A stretch of DNA of 64,000 nucleotides from Psychroserpens ponticola (GTDB lineage: Bacteria > Bacteroidota > Bacteroidia > Flavobacteriales > Flavobacteriaceae), in assembly GCF_023556315.2 (NCBI RefSeq), contig NZ_CP116221.1, forward strand, positions 868,001-932,000, read 5' to 3'. The translations under genes and the position numbers were made by a program. The notes beneath the pieces are model-generated. The model was not told the origin of the DNA. It saw nothing but the letters and a program-made list of their open reading frames with translations, and did no database searches. This document shows positions 43,436 to 50,828 of the stretch, piece after piece (position 1 is the stretch's first letter; every line of letters starts with the position of its first letter).

Positions 43436-44908
43436 ATGACAGCACACGAAAATAAAATTGTAGGAGAAGGTCTAACTTATGACGACGTACTCTTAGTTCC
43501 AGCATTTTCTGAAGTCTTACCTAGAGAAGTCAATATTCAAACCAAATTCACGCGTAACATTACAATAAATATTCCTGTAGTTTCTGCTGCAATGGATACG
43601 GTTACCGAAAGCAAAATGGCAATTGCCATGGCTCAAGAAGGAGGTATTGGAGTACTTCATAAAAATATGACTATCGATCAACAAGCCGAAAAAGTACGAA
43701 AAGTAAAACGTGCTGAAAGCGGTATGATTATAGACCCAGTTACTTTACCTTTAACTGCAAAAGTTTTAGATGCTAAACAAAATATGGCTGAACATAGCAT
43801 TGGTGGAATTCCTATTGTGGATGATAATGGAACTTTAAAAGGTATCGTAACAAATCGTGATTTGCGTTTTGAGCATGAAAACGATAAAGCCATTATTGAT
43901 GTGATGACCAGTAAAAACCTAGTGACTGCCTCAGTTGGAACGTCATTAAAAGATGCAGAGCTTATTCTTCAGCAAAATAAAATTGAAAAACTACTTATCG
44001 TTGATGATCACTATAAGTTAAAAGGTCTTATCACATTTAGAGACATTACTAAAGTGACTCAAAAACCTAATGCTAATAAAGATAGCTATGGTAGATTACG
44101 TGTTGCAGCAGCAATTGGCGTTACAGGAGATGCAGTAGATAGAACGGTTGCCTTAGTTAAAGCAGGAGTTGACGCTGTAATTATTGATACTGCTCATGGT
44201 CATACCAAAGGTGTTGTTATGGTATTAAAAGATATAAAAAAGAAATTTCCATCACTTGAAGTTATTGTTGGTAATATCGCTACTGGTGAAGCTGCAAAAT
44301 ATTTAGTCGACGCTGGAGCAGATGCTGTGAAAGTTGGAATAGGTCCTGGTTCAATTTGTACTACTCGTGTGGTTGCAGGTGTTGGTTTTCCACAATTTTC
44401 GGCTGTTTTAGAAGTGGCTGCAGCGATTAAAGGTTCTGGTGTTCCTGTAATTGCTGATGGTGGAATTCGTTATACTGGAGATATTCCTAAAGCCATTGCT
44501 GCTGGAGCTGATACTGTAATGTTAGGTTCTTTATTGGCTGGTACAAAAGAAAGTCCAGGTGAAACCATTATTTACGAAGGACGAAAATTTAAATCATATC
44601 GCGGAATGGGTTCTGTTGAAGCCATGAAACAAGGAAGTAAAGATCGTTATTTTCAAGATGTTGAAGACGATATTAAAAAATTAGTTCCTGAAGGTATTGT
44701 TGGTCGTGTGCCATATAAAGGTGAATTGGAAGAAAGTATTCATCAATTTATTGGTGGACTTAGAGCTGGAATGGGGTATTGTGGAGCAAAAGATGTGGAA
44801 ACCTTAAAAGAAACTGGACGCTTTGTGAAAATTACGAGTTCAGGAATTAATGAAAGTCATCCTCATGATGTGACTATTACTAAAGAAGCTCCTAATTATT
44901 CAAGGTAA
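43436..44908 (+). CDS. guaB: IMP dehydrogenase
   Basis: This 490-residue enzyme oxidises IMP to XMP with NAD, the committed step of GMP synthesis. The catalytic barrel starts [20 protein letters not shown]. Tandem CBS domains are at ~95-210 ([41 protein letters not shown]). Catalytic Cys loop: [18 protein letters not shown]. The flap contains [20 protein letters not shown]. The length and domain order are standard. It has its own promoter and leader with two inverted repeats, suggesting purine-responsive control. Confidence 0.96.
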   Translation: MTAHENKIVGEGLTYDDVLLVPAFSEVLPREVNIQTKFTRNITINIPVVSAAMDTVTESKMAIAMAQEGGIGVLHKNMTIDQQAEKVRKVKRAESGMIIDPVTLPLTAKVLDAKQNMAEHSIGGIPIVDDNGTLKGIVTNRDLRFEHENDKAIIDVMTSKNLVTASVGTSLKDAELILQQNKIEKLLIVDDHYKLKGLITFRDITKVTQKPNANKDSYGRLRVAAAIGVTGDAVDRTVALVKAGVDAVIIDTAHGHTKGVVMVLKDIKKKFPSLEVIVGNIATGEAAKYLVDAGADAVKVGIGPGSICTTRVVAGVGFPQFSAVLEVAAAIKGSGVPVIADGGIRYTGDIPKAIAAGADTVMLGSLLAGTKESPGETIIYEGRKFKSYRGMGSVEAMKQGSKDRYFQDVEDDIKKLVPEGIVGRVPYKGELEESIHQFIGGLRAGMGYCGAKDVETLKETGRFVKITSSGINESHPHDVTITKEAPNYSR

Positions 44909-45017
44909 TTTATTGTTAGATTTTTTACTGACAAGATGCGTTTGGAGGAATTAACTAAAATTTAGCAATTCAAAAAATCCAATAACTGTATCTTTACGTT
45001 TCAATAGAATTGTATTT

Positions 45018-46619
45018 ATGCCAACCGACTGTATACCGTTTAGAGAGACCAATTATTTTTCGTCATTAATATGTGATTATTTAGATGAAAATGAACCTTT
45101 AAAACCGTTTTATAATCGCTTCCCAAAACTAGAAAACTTTAAAGCGCAGATTGAAGAAAAGCAATCCAGTTTTACTGATGAGTCTAGAACAGTTTTAGTT
45201 AAATCTCTTAATAAACAGTATCAAAATAGTGAGGTTTCAGACCTTACGCAAACCAATATCAATTTACTTCAAAACACGAATACGTTTACAGTTGTTACTG
45301 GTCATCAATTGAATTTATTTACAGGACCATTATACTTTTTTTACAAGATCATTTCTACGATAAATTTATGTAAAGAATTGAAAGTTCAATATCCTGAATA
45401 CGACTTTGTACCTATCTATTGGATGGCTACTGAAGATCATGATTTTGAAGAAATTAATTATTTCAATTTTAAAGGAAAAAAAGTACAGTGGAGTAGAGAT
45501 GCTTCAGGAGCTGTTGGTGAGTTAAATCTTAAAAGTTTAGACCTCGTTTTTGAAGTTTTTAGTGCTCAATTAAATGGAACAACGAATGCTTCAGAATTAA
45601 AAAAACGTTTTAAAGATGCTTATCTCAATCATTCTAATTTAGCGGAAGCCATGCATCAGCTTGTGAATGATTTATTTAAGGATTTCGGTTTAGTAATTGT
45701 TGATGGGAATGATAAAACTTTGAAACAACAATTCATTCCTTATGTTGAAGAGGAACTTGTAAAACAAACGTCTTTCTCAAAAGTTTCTGAAGCCAATGAA
45801 AACTTAAACGCCTTAGACGGAAACTATAAAATTCAAGTTAATCCAAGAGAAATAAACCTATTCTATATCACTGAAAATGTTAGAGAGCGCATTGTTGAAA
45901 AAGATACTATTTTTTATGTCAATAACACTGATGTTTCTTGGGATAAGAGTGAGATACTAAAAGAAGTCTATGACTTCCCAGAACGGTTTTCACCAAATGT
46001 GATTTTACGACCTTTATTTCAAGAAGTTGTCTTGCCTAATCTCTGTTACATTGGAGGAGGTGGAGAACTCGCTTATTGGTTGGAATTAAAATCTAATTTC
46101 GAAAGTCAAAATGTTGTGTTTCCAATGTTGTTGCTTCGTAATTCAGTAGTATTAATTACTGAAAAACAAAAACAAAAGCTAGATAAATTGCATGTTGAAG
46201 TTTCAGATTTATTCTTAAATCAAGAGGCACTAAAAACTAAAATAACGAAGCAGATTTCAGCAATAGATATTGATTTTTCATCGCAAGTACAACATTTGAA
46301 ACAACAGTTTGAGGCATTATATGATTTAGCTGAAAAGACTGATGGTTCATTTATTGGTGCTGTTGCTGCTCAAGAACAAAAGCAAGTCAAAGGTTTAGAA
46401 AACTTAGAAAAACGACTTTTAAAGGCTCAAAAACGAAAATTATCTGATCATATTAGACGTGTTGTAGAGCTTCAAAATGAATTATTTCCTAATCAGAGTT
46501 TGCAAGAACGTTATATGAATTTTTCTGAGTTTTATTTAGACTATGGTTCTGAATTCATTCCGAAATTAATAGATAGTTTAAAACCATTAAAAGGTGAGTT
46601 TTCAATAGTTCAAGTGTAA
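45018..46619 (+). CDS. bshC: Bacillithiol biosynthesis cysteine-adding enzyme
   Basis: This 533-residue ligase joins cysteine to GlcN-malate, the last step of bacillithiol synthesis. It starts MPTDCIPFRETNYFSSLICD and carries the family's VVTGHQLNLFTGPLYFFYKI and IYWMATEDHDFEEINYF motifs. The SFIGAVAAQEQKQ coiled coil and the C-terminal RRVVELQNELFPNQSLQERY are also present. The length is typical. It shows that the organism uses bacillithiol as its low-molecular-weight thiol, like other Bacteroidetes. A BtuF-like gene follows after 6 bp and is co-transcribed. Confidence 0.94.
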   Translation: MPTDCIPFRETNYFSSLICDYLDENEPLKPFYNRFPKLENFKAQIEEKQSSFTDESRTVLVKSLNKQYQNSEVSDLTQTNINLLQNTNTFTVVTGHQLNLFTGPLYFFYKIISTINLCKELKVQYPEYDFVPIYWMATEDHDFEEINYFNFKGKKVQWSRDASGAVGELNLKSLDLVFEVFSAQLNGTTNASELKKRFKDAYLNHSNLAEAMHQLVNDLFKDFGLVIVDGNDKTLKQQFIPYVEEELVKQTSFSKVSEANENLNALDGNYKIQVNPREINLFYITENVRERIVEKDTIFYVNNTDVSWDKSEILKEVYDFPERFSPNVILRPLFQEVVLPNLCYIGGGGELAYWLELKSNFESQNVVFPMLLLRNSVVLITEKQKQKLDKLHVEVSDLFLNQEALKTKITKQISAIDIDFSSQVQHLKQQFEALYDLAEKTDGSFIGAVAAQEQKQVKGLENLEKRLLKAQKRKLSDHIRRVVELQNELFPNQSLQERYMNFSEFYLDYGSEFIPKLIDSLKPLKGEFSIVQV

Positions 46620-46625
46620 TGTTTT

Positions 46626-47414
46626 ATGTTTTTAAAAGATCAACTCAATCGTAAACTTCAAATAAATGGAATTCCAGAACGCATTGTGAGTTTGGTGCCT
46701 TCTCAAACCGAGTTGTTAGTTGATTTAGGTTTAGAAGATGCCATTGTTGGTGTTACAAAATTCTGCATTCACCCTAAACATCTTCAAAAAGGAAAAACTA
46801 TTGTTGGAGGAACTAAACAGGTTCATTTAGAGAAGATAAAAAAGCTCAATCCAGATGTGATTCTCTGTAATATGGAAGAAAACACTAAAGAAATGATTTC
46901 CGTATTAGAGAGCATTGCTCCAGTTCATATAAGTGATATTTATACAATTGATGATTGTTTGGAGCTTATAAAAATGTATGGTATTTTGTTTCATAAAATT
47001 GAAAAAGCAGAATCTATCGTTGCCGAAATCAAATTAAAAAGGAACGCTTTTGAATTGTTAATCTCAAATCGACCTAAACTAAATGTTGCTTATTTTATTT
47101 GGAAAAAACCTTGGATGGTTGCAGCAAATCAAACATTTATTAATGAAATGCTTTCAATTAATAATTTTAGAAATGTCTATCAAGATGTGAATCGTTATCC
47201 TGAAATCGGACTTCTAGAATTAAAAGAAAAACTACCAGATGTTATTTTATTATCGAGCGAGCCTTATCCGTTTAAAGACAGTGATATTGTTGGAATTAAA
47301 TCGATGCTACCAGAAACAGAGGTTATAATTGTTGATGGAGAAGCGTTTTCTTGGTATGGCTCTCGACTGATAAAAGCCTTTGATTACTTTAAGGAATTAC
47401 AAAATACGATATAG
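46626..47414 (+). CDS. Cytoplasmic helical-backbone metal-receptor protein (BtuF-like)
   Basis: This 262-residue protein has the periplasmic-binding-protein type III fold: RIVSLVPSQTELLVDLGLED at ~19-38, a long backbone helix near the middle (~118-145) and a second lobe to the end (KLPDVILLSSEPYPFKDSDI, GEAFSWYGSRLIKAFDY). BtuF and ferrichrome receptors share this fold, but this protein has no signal peptide or lipobox, so it should stay in the cytoplasm. No permease gene is adjacent. It may bind cobalamin, a corrinoid or metal as an internal carrier. It is co-transcribed with bshC (6-bp gap). Confidence 0.82.
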   Translation: MFLKDQLNRKLQINGIPERIVSLVPSQTELLVDLGLEDAIVGVTKFCIHPKHLQKGKTIVGGTKQVHLEKIKKLNPDVILCNMEENTKEMISVLESIAPVHISDIYTIDDCLELIKMYGILFHKIEKAESIVAEIKLKRNAFELLISNRPKLNVAYFIWKKPWMVAANQTFINEMLSINNFRNVYQDVNRYPEIGLLELKEKLPDVILLSSEPYPFKDSDIVGIKSMLPETEVIIVDGEAFSWYGSRLIKAFDYFKELQNTI

Positions 47415-47435
47415 GTTTTGTGTTTACGTATGAGA

Positions 47436-47645
47436 TTAGTTTTGTTGAACAGGATTAAAATCTCTTGCTAAAAACTTAAGCTTATTCATTTTGTGTAGTA
47501 GCTTAATCGCTTTATATTCCGAAAAATCACTAAGCGCACCATCTGTTTGTCTTAAATTATAAGCCTGCTCAACTAGAGTTTTATAACGTGTTAGTAACCT
47601 ACTCTGATTATCTATGATTTTTTTTGCATCCTTCATTGCTAGCAT
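47436..47645 (-). CDS. Small Lacal_2735/DUF6435-like protein
   Basis: This 69-residue (or 66-residue, from the second Met) helical protein has the core RLLTRYKTLVEQAYNLRQTD followed by LSDFSEYKAIKLLHKMNKL. The pattern of a YKxLxxEAYxL helix, then SD, then a second helix, resembles the small Lacal_2735 family common in Flavobacteriaceae. Function unknown. Its own promoter (TTG-N20-TACATTTA) is at 47656-47686. It is convergent with the bshC unit. Confidence 0.6.
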   Translation of the reverse strand: MLAMKDAKKIIDNQSRLLTRYKTLVEQAYNLRQTDGALSDFSEYKAIKLLHKMNKLKFLARDFNPVQQN

Positions 47646-47655
47646 ATTAAGCTAT

Positions 47656-47686
47656 TAAATGTAGATAAAAAATTATTAAAGAGCAA
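47656..47686 (-). promoter_or_regulatory. Promoter of the 47436-47645 gene
   Basis: On the minus strand: TTG (47686-47684), a 20-bp spacer and TACATTTA (47663-47656; last base differs from the consensus G), just before the start codon. Confidence 0.5.
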
Positions 47687-47700
47687 GAAAAATAGAGCAC

Positions 47701-47787
47701 AAAAAAAATCGGTCTTAAGACAGAGACCGATTTTTTAACTAACTTTTCTAATTCAAATAAAAGATTGAAGATAACTTCTCCTCTAAC
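47701..47787 (-). ncRNA. Candidate small RNA ending in an intrinsic terminator
   Basis: A promoter-like pair (minus strand TTG, 17 bp, CATCTTTG) at 47820-47793 would start a transcript near 47787 that ends after the hairpin 47736-47703 and its eight-T tail, about 87 nt in all. There is no start codon or frame inside. The neighbouring small gene has a separate promoter downstream of this terminator, so this is unlikely to be its leader. Not matched to any known RNA family. Confidence 0.35.
47703..47736. terminator. Strong hairpin with A-run and T-run (two-way terminator)
   Basis: Stem ATCGGTCT/AGACCGAT, extended by A:T pairs to 13 bp, with an 8-nt loop. Eight T follow on the minus strand and six on the plus strand. 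No protein gene ends here on the minus strand. Confidence 0.8.
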
Positions 47788-47792
47788 TGGTA

Positions 47793-47820
47793 CAAAGATG
47801 TCACAAAATGAGGACACCAA
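47793..47820 (-). promoter_or_regulatory. Promoter-like pair for the candidate small RNA
   Basis: On the minus strand: TTG (47820-47818), a 17-bp spacer and CATCTTTG (47800-47793; first base differs from TAnnTTTG). Confidence 0.35.
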
Positions 47821-47933
47821 CGTTAAGTTAGTATTAGCTTTGTATTAAGAATTTTTTTTGTGCCAATGTGAGAATTAACTAATTATTTATTGAAACGCTA
47901 TTATGAAGTTTTAATTTTTATGTGTTTATTGCA

Positions 47934-47962
47934 AATTCTAATTTAAACAAGTCAAATTCTAA
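47934..47962 (+). promoter_or_regulatory. Direct repeats upstream of the kinase gene (candidate LytTR binding site)
   Basis: AATTCTAA occurs at 47934-47941 and 47955-47962, exactly 21 bp apart, within the longer repeat CAAATTCTAATT. The second copy begins 37 bp before the TATATTTG element. Two copies two helical turns apart is the arrangement LytTR-domain regulators bind. Confidence 0.6.
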
Positions 47963-47991
47963 TTCTCTACCTATTCTTTATTCTAACATAG

Positions 47992-47999
47992 TATATTTG
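47992..47999 (+). promoter_or_regulatory. -7 element of the LytS-type kinase gene
   Basis: TATATTTG matches TAnnTTTG exactly, 22 bp before the TTG start. No TTG is found at the -33 position, consistent with an activator-dependent promoter. Confidence 0.6.
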
Positions 48000-48020
48000 A
48001 TTAATAAACCTCATTAAGTT

Positions 48021-49973
48021 TTGAATAAAGTATTTCTCTTTTGCTTACTTATATTTAGTTGTTTTAAGATTCAATCTCAAAGCAAGGTTGCAGATAGTTT
48101 AATTATCATTGTGTCTCAAACAACCGATAAAGTTGACAAACTTCAACTTTTCAATCAAATTTCTAATGTTTATAAAACAAGTAGCGGAGAACAAGTAATT
48201 TTTTTTGGTGAAAAAGCACTTCAGCTTGCTAAAGAGCTAAACCTTAAACAAGAAGAAGGGTATGCTTATGTAAACTTAGGGAATGGTAATATTATAATAG
48301 GAAATTACGATAAAGCTGTTGATTGCTTTTTTAAAGCTAAAACACTATTTGAAATTGTATTAGAAAAAAATCCAACGGAAGACGTAAAGAAAAGTCTGGC
48401 CAGAGCATATGGAAGTATAGGAATTGTCTCTTCTGAGCAAAGTAATTACTCAAGAGCATTTCAATATTATTTAAAATCTATTAAGATTTATGAAGAGGTC
48501 AACGATGTAAATATGTTGTCACGTTTATATAATAACGTTGGTGTTGCATATAGATCACAAAAAGAATTTAGTAAAGCACTTCAGTATTTTGAAAAAGCTA
48601 AAGTCATTCAGCAACAATTAAATGATAGTAATATAGGCATTACATTAACAAATATTGCTAATTGCTATTTAGAGCTTAACACATATACTGAAGCGTATTC
48701 GTACTATAAAGAAGCAGGAAATGCCGTAAAAACCAATCCACGAGCACTGGGAGAATGGCATAATAGTATGGGATTATATTATAAAAAAACTAATAATATT
48801 GAAGCAGCTGTAGAACATTGGGATAAAGCTATTTTAGCGTTTAATAGTATAAATGATAAATTCGGAATTGCAGATACATACCTATTTAAAGGGCAATTGT
48901 TTTTAGAACAAAAACAATACAAAAAAGCCTTAGAAAATGCTTCAAAAGCCTTGAGTTTAGCAACCGAAACTAATGTGTTAGAACAAATAATACTTGCAGA
49001 AAAAGTGTTAAGTGCGGCAAACGAAAAGCAAAATAATTTATTTGAAGCTTTAAGACATTATAAATTATACGCAACATTTCAGGATTCCCTATTAAATGAC
49101 CAGAGTATAAGGAAAGGTGTTCAAGCAGAAATGAATTTTGAATATGAGAAAAAGGAAAGTTTAGAAAAATTAGAACGTGAAAAGCAACAATTAATTATAG
49201 TAGAGGAAGCAAAACAAAGCAGATTGAGATTGATTTTCATTAGTGTTGCTGCTTTATTACTGTGTGGTTTTATCTTTTTGTATTTCAATAAAATGCAACT
49301 AAAAAAGCGTTTAACCTTGCAAAATGAATTAATTGCTTACGAGCAAAAAGCATTGCATTTACAAATGAATCCGCATTTTATTTTTAATTGTTTAGGCGCA
49401 ATTTCAGGATTTATTATAAATAACGGAACAGATCATGCCATTAAGTATTTGGCAAAATTTTCTAAGTTAATGCGCTTAACATTAGAGTATTCTAAGGAAG
49501 CACTTATTCCTATTGAAAAAGAAATTGAAAGTCTTCAGAATTATTTGGAGCTTGAACAATTACGTTTTAATAATGTTTTTGATTTCAATATTACAAAGAG
49601 TAATACAATCGAAGATGCGGTTGCAATTTCTCCTTTATTAATTCAGCCTTTAGTGGAAAATGGCATCATTCACGGTCTGGTTGCTAAAAAAGAAAAAGGA
49701 AAAATAACTATAGATTTTTCTACAAAACAGAATATGATTATTTGTACAATACAAGATAATGGTATTGGTATAGACAATTCAGTTAGGCTAAAGGAAGATT
49801 CAGTGCAAATACATAAATCAATGGCGTTAAAGATTATCGAGAAACGTTTAAAAATGATTTCTAAAATAGCAAATACACAAGCGAGTTTAGATTGTCATCA
49901 AATTAATGATGCCAATGGTAACAGTTTGGGCACAAAAGTAATTATTAGCATACCAATTCAATACATAGACTAA
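48021..49973 (+). CDS. TPR-containing LytS-type sensor histidine kinase
   Basis: This 650-residue kinase starts at TTG. An in-frame stop lies 6 bp upstream, and this start preserves the signal peptide (ends KIQSQS). Tetratricopeptide repeats fill ~30-370 in the periplasm (RLYNNVGVAYRSQKEFSKAL, ALQYFEKAKVI). A coiled coil and one membrane helix (~401-420, LRLIFISVAALLLCGFIFLY) follow. The His_kinase domain has LQMNPHFIFNCLGAISGFII with His452, and the HATPase has PLLIQPLVENGIIHGL and DNGIGIDNS. It phosphorylates the LytTR regulator encoded one base downstream. The stimulus is unknown. Confidence 0.92.
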   Translation: MNKVFLFCLLIFSCFKIQSQSKVADSLIIIVSQTTDKVDKLQLFNQISNVYKTSSGEQVIFFGEKALQLAKELNLKQEEGYAYVNLGNGNIIIGNYDKAVDCFFKAKTLFEIVLEKNPTEDVKKSLARAYGSIGIVSSEQSNYSRAFQYYLKSIKIYEEVNDVNMLSRLYNNVGVAYRSQKEFSKALQYFEKAKVIQQQLNDSNIGITLTNIANCYLELNTYTEAYSYYKEAGNAVKTNPRALGEWHNSMGLYYKKTNNIEAAVEHWDKAILAFNSINDKFGIADTYLFKGQLFLEQKQYKKALENASKALSLATETNVLEQIILAEKVLSAANEKQNNLFEALRHYKLYATFQDSLLNDQSIRKGVQAEMNFEYEKKESLEKLEREKQQLIIVEEAKQSRLRLIFISVAALLLCGFIFLYFNKMQLKKRLTLQNELIAYEQKALHLQMNPHFIFNCLGAISGFIINNGTDHAIKYLAKFSKLMRLTLEYSKEALIPIEKEIESLQNYLELEQLRFNNVFDFNITKSNTIEDAVAISPLLIQPLVENGIIHGLVAKKEKGKITIDFSTKQNMIICTIQDNGIGIDNSVRLKEDSVQIHKSMALKIIEKRLKMISKIANTQASLDCHQINDANGNSLGTKVIISIPIQYID

Positions 49974-49974
49974 A

Positions 49975-50736
49975 ATGATAACAGCAATAATAATAGATGA
50001 TGATATTAATTTGCGTAATGGTATGAAGGGCTTGCTTCAACGTTATGCGCCAGAAATTGACGTAATAGGTGAGGCAGACGATGTTCAAAATGGTGCTGCT
50101 GAAATTCTAACCAAGAAGCCTCAGGTTGTATTTTTAGATATACAATTAATTAATGGTACTGGCTTTGACATTTTAGAACACATAATTAAAGTAGAAGGCA
50201 AGATAAATACAAATATTGTATTTATCACTGCACATGAAAAATATGCAATAAAAGCATTTCGTTTTTCAGCGTTAGACTTTTTGTTAAAACCAGTGGATCC
50301 AGATGAATTAAAACAAGTCGTTAACAAAATAAAGAACAGTATTGAACGCGCCTCCAGTTTTTCTAATATAGATTTATTGTTAGAAAATATCAGTAAGAAA
50401 GTGGATACGTTTAAACGTATTGCTTTATCGACTTCCGAAGGTATTCATCTTTTTGAAATTGGAAATATTATAAGGTGCGAAAGTGAAGACAATTATACCA
50501 AGTTTTATATAAAAAATCAAAAACCAGTTCTAATTTCAAAAACATTAAAAGAATATGATGAGTTGTTAAGTGAACACGGTTTTGAACGCATACATCAAAG
50601 TCATCTTATTAATATAATGTATTTAAAAACGTATATAAAAAAAGATGGTGGTTATATCATAATGGAAGATGGTTCTCAGTTACCAGTGTCACAACGCAAA
50701 CGTGATCGTTTAAAGGAATTACTAAACACCATGTAA
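49975..50736 (+). CDS. LytTR-family response regulator
   Basis: The start follows the kinase stop by one base. The receiver domain (~1-120) has DDD at 8-10, the phospho-acceptor Asp55 in VVFLDIQLINGTG and the Lys in FLLKPVDPDE. The LytTR DNA-binding domain (~145-253) has RIALSTSEGIHLFEIGNIIR, EDNYTKFY, GFERIHQSHLINIMYLKTYI and the terminal LPVSQRKRDRLKELL. Such proteins bind pairs of direct repeats about two helical turns apart. Two identical pairs flank this operon: in front of the kinase gene and in front of the next gene, pointing to autoregulation plus one target. Confidence 0.92.
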   Translation: MITAIIIDDDINLRNGMKGLLQRYAPEIDVIGEADDVQNGAAEILTKKPQVVFLDIQLINGTGFDILEHIIKVEGKINTNIVFITAHEKYAIKAFRFSALDFLLKPVDPDELKQVVNKIKNSIERASSFSNIDLLLENISKKVDTFKRIALSTSEGIHLFEIGNIIRCESEDNYTKFYIKNQKPVLISKTLKEYDELLSEHGFERIHQSHLINIMYLKTYIKKDGGYIIMEDGSQLPVSQRKRDRLKELLNTM

Positions 50737-50739
50737 TCG

Positions 50740-50768
50740 AATTCTAAATGAAAAGTGTCAAATTCTAA
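50740..50768 (+). promoter_or_regulatory. Direct repeats upstream of the repeat-protein gene (candidate LytTR binding site)
   Basis: AATTCTAA at 50740-50747 and 50761-50768, 21 bp apart, the same sequence and spacing as at 47934. The second copy begins 38 bp before TAACTTTA. Both sites are followed within a few bases by ACCTATT. Confidence 0.6.
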
Positions 50769-50798
50769 ATAACCTATTGATAACTTAAGTTGTTGGGT

Positions 50799-50806
50799 TA
50801 ACTTTA
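50799..50806 (+). promoter_or_regulatory. -7-like element of the T9SS repeat-protein gene
   Basis: TAACTTTA differs from TAnnTTTG only in the last base, 23 bp before the start codon. Confidence 0.4.
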
Positions 50807-50828
50807 AATAATAAATAAAATAATTGCT

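Larger units (their letters stand above)
47646..48020. other. 375-bp non-coding region before the LytS-type kinase gene
   Basis: The longest gap in the window holds, in order: a minus-strand promoter for the small protein gene, a strong two-way terminator hairpin, a minus-strand promoter-like pair that would make a short RNA ending at that hairpin, a pair of direct repeats 21 bp apart, and the TATATTTG element of the kinase gene. No reading frame of note was found. Confidence 0.7.
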
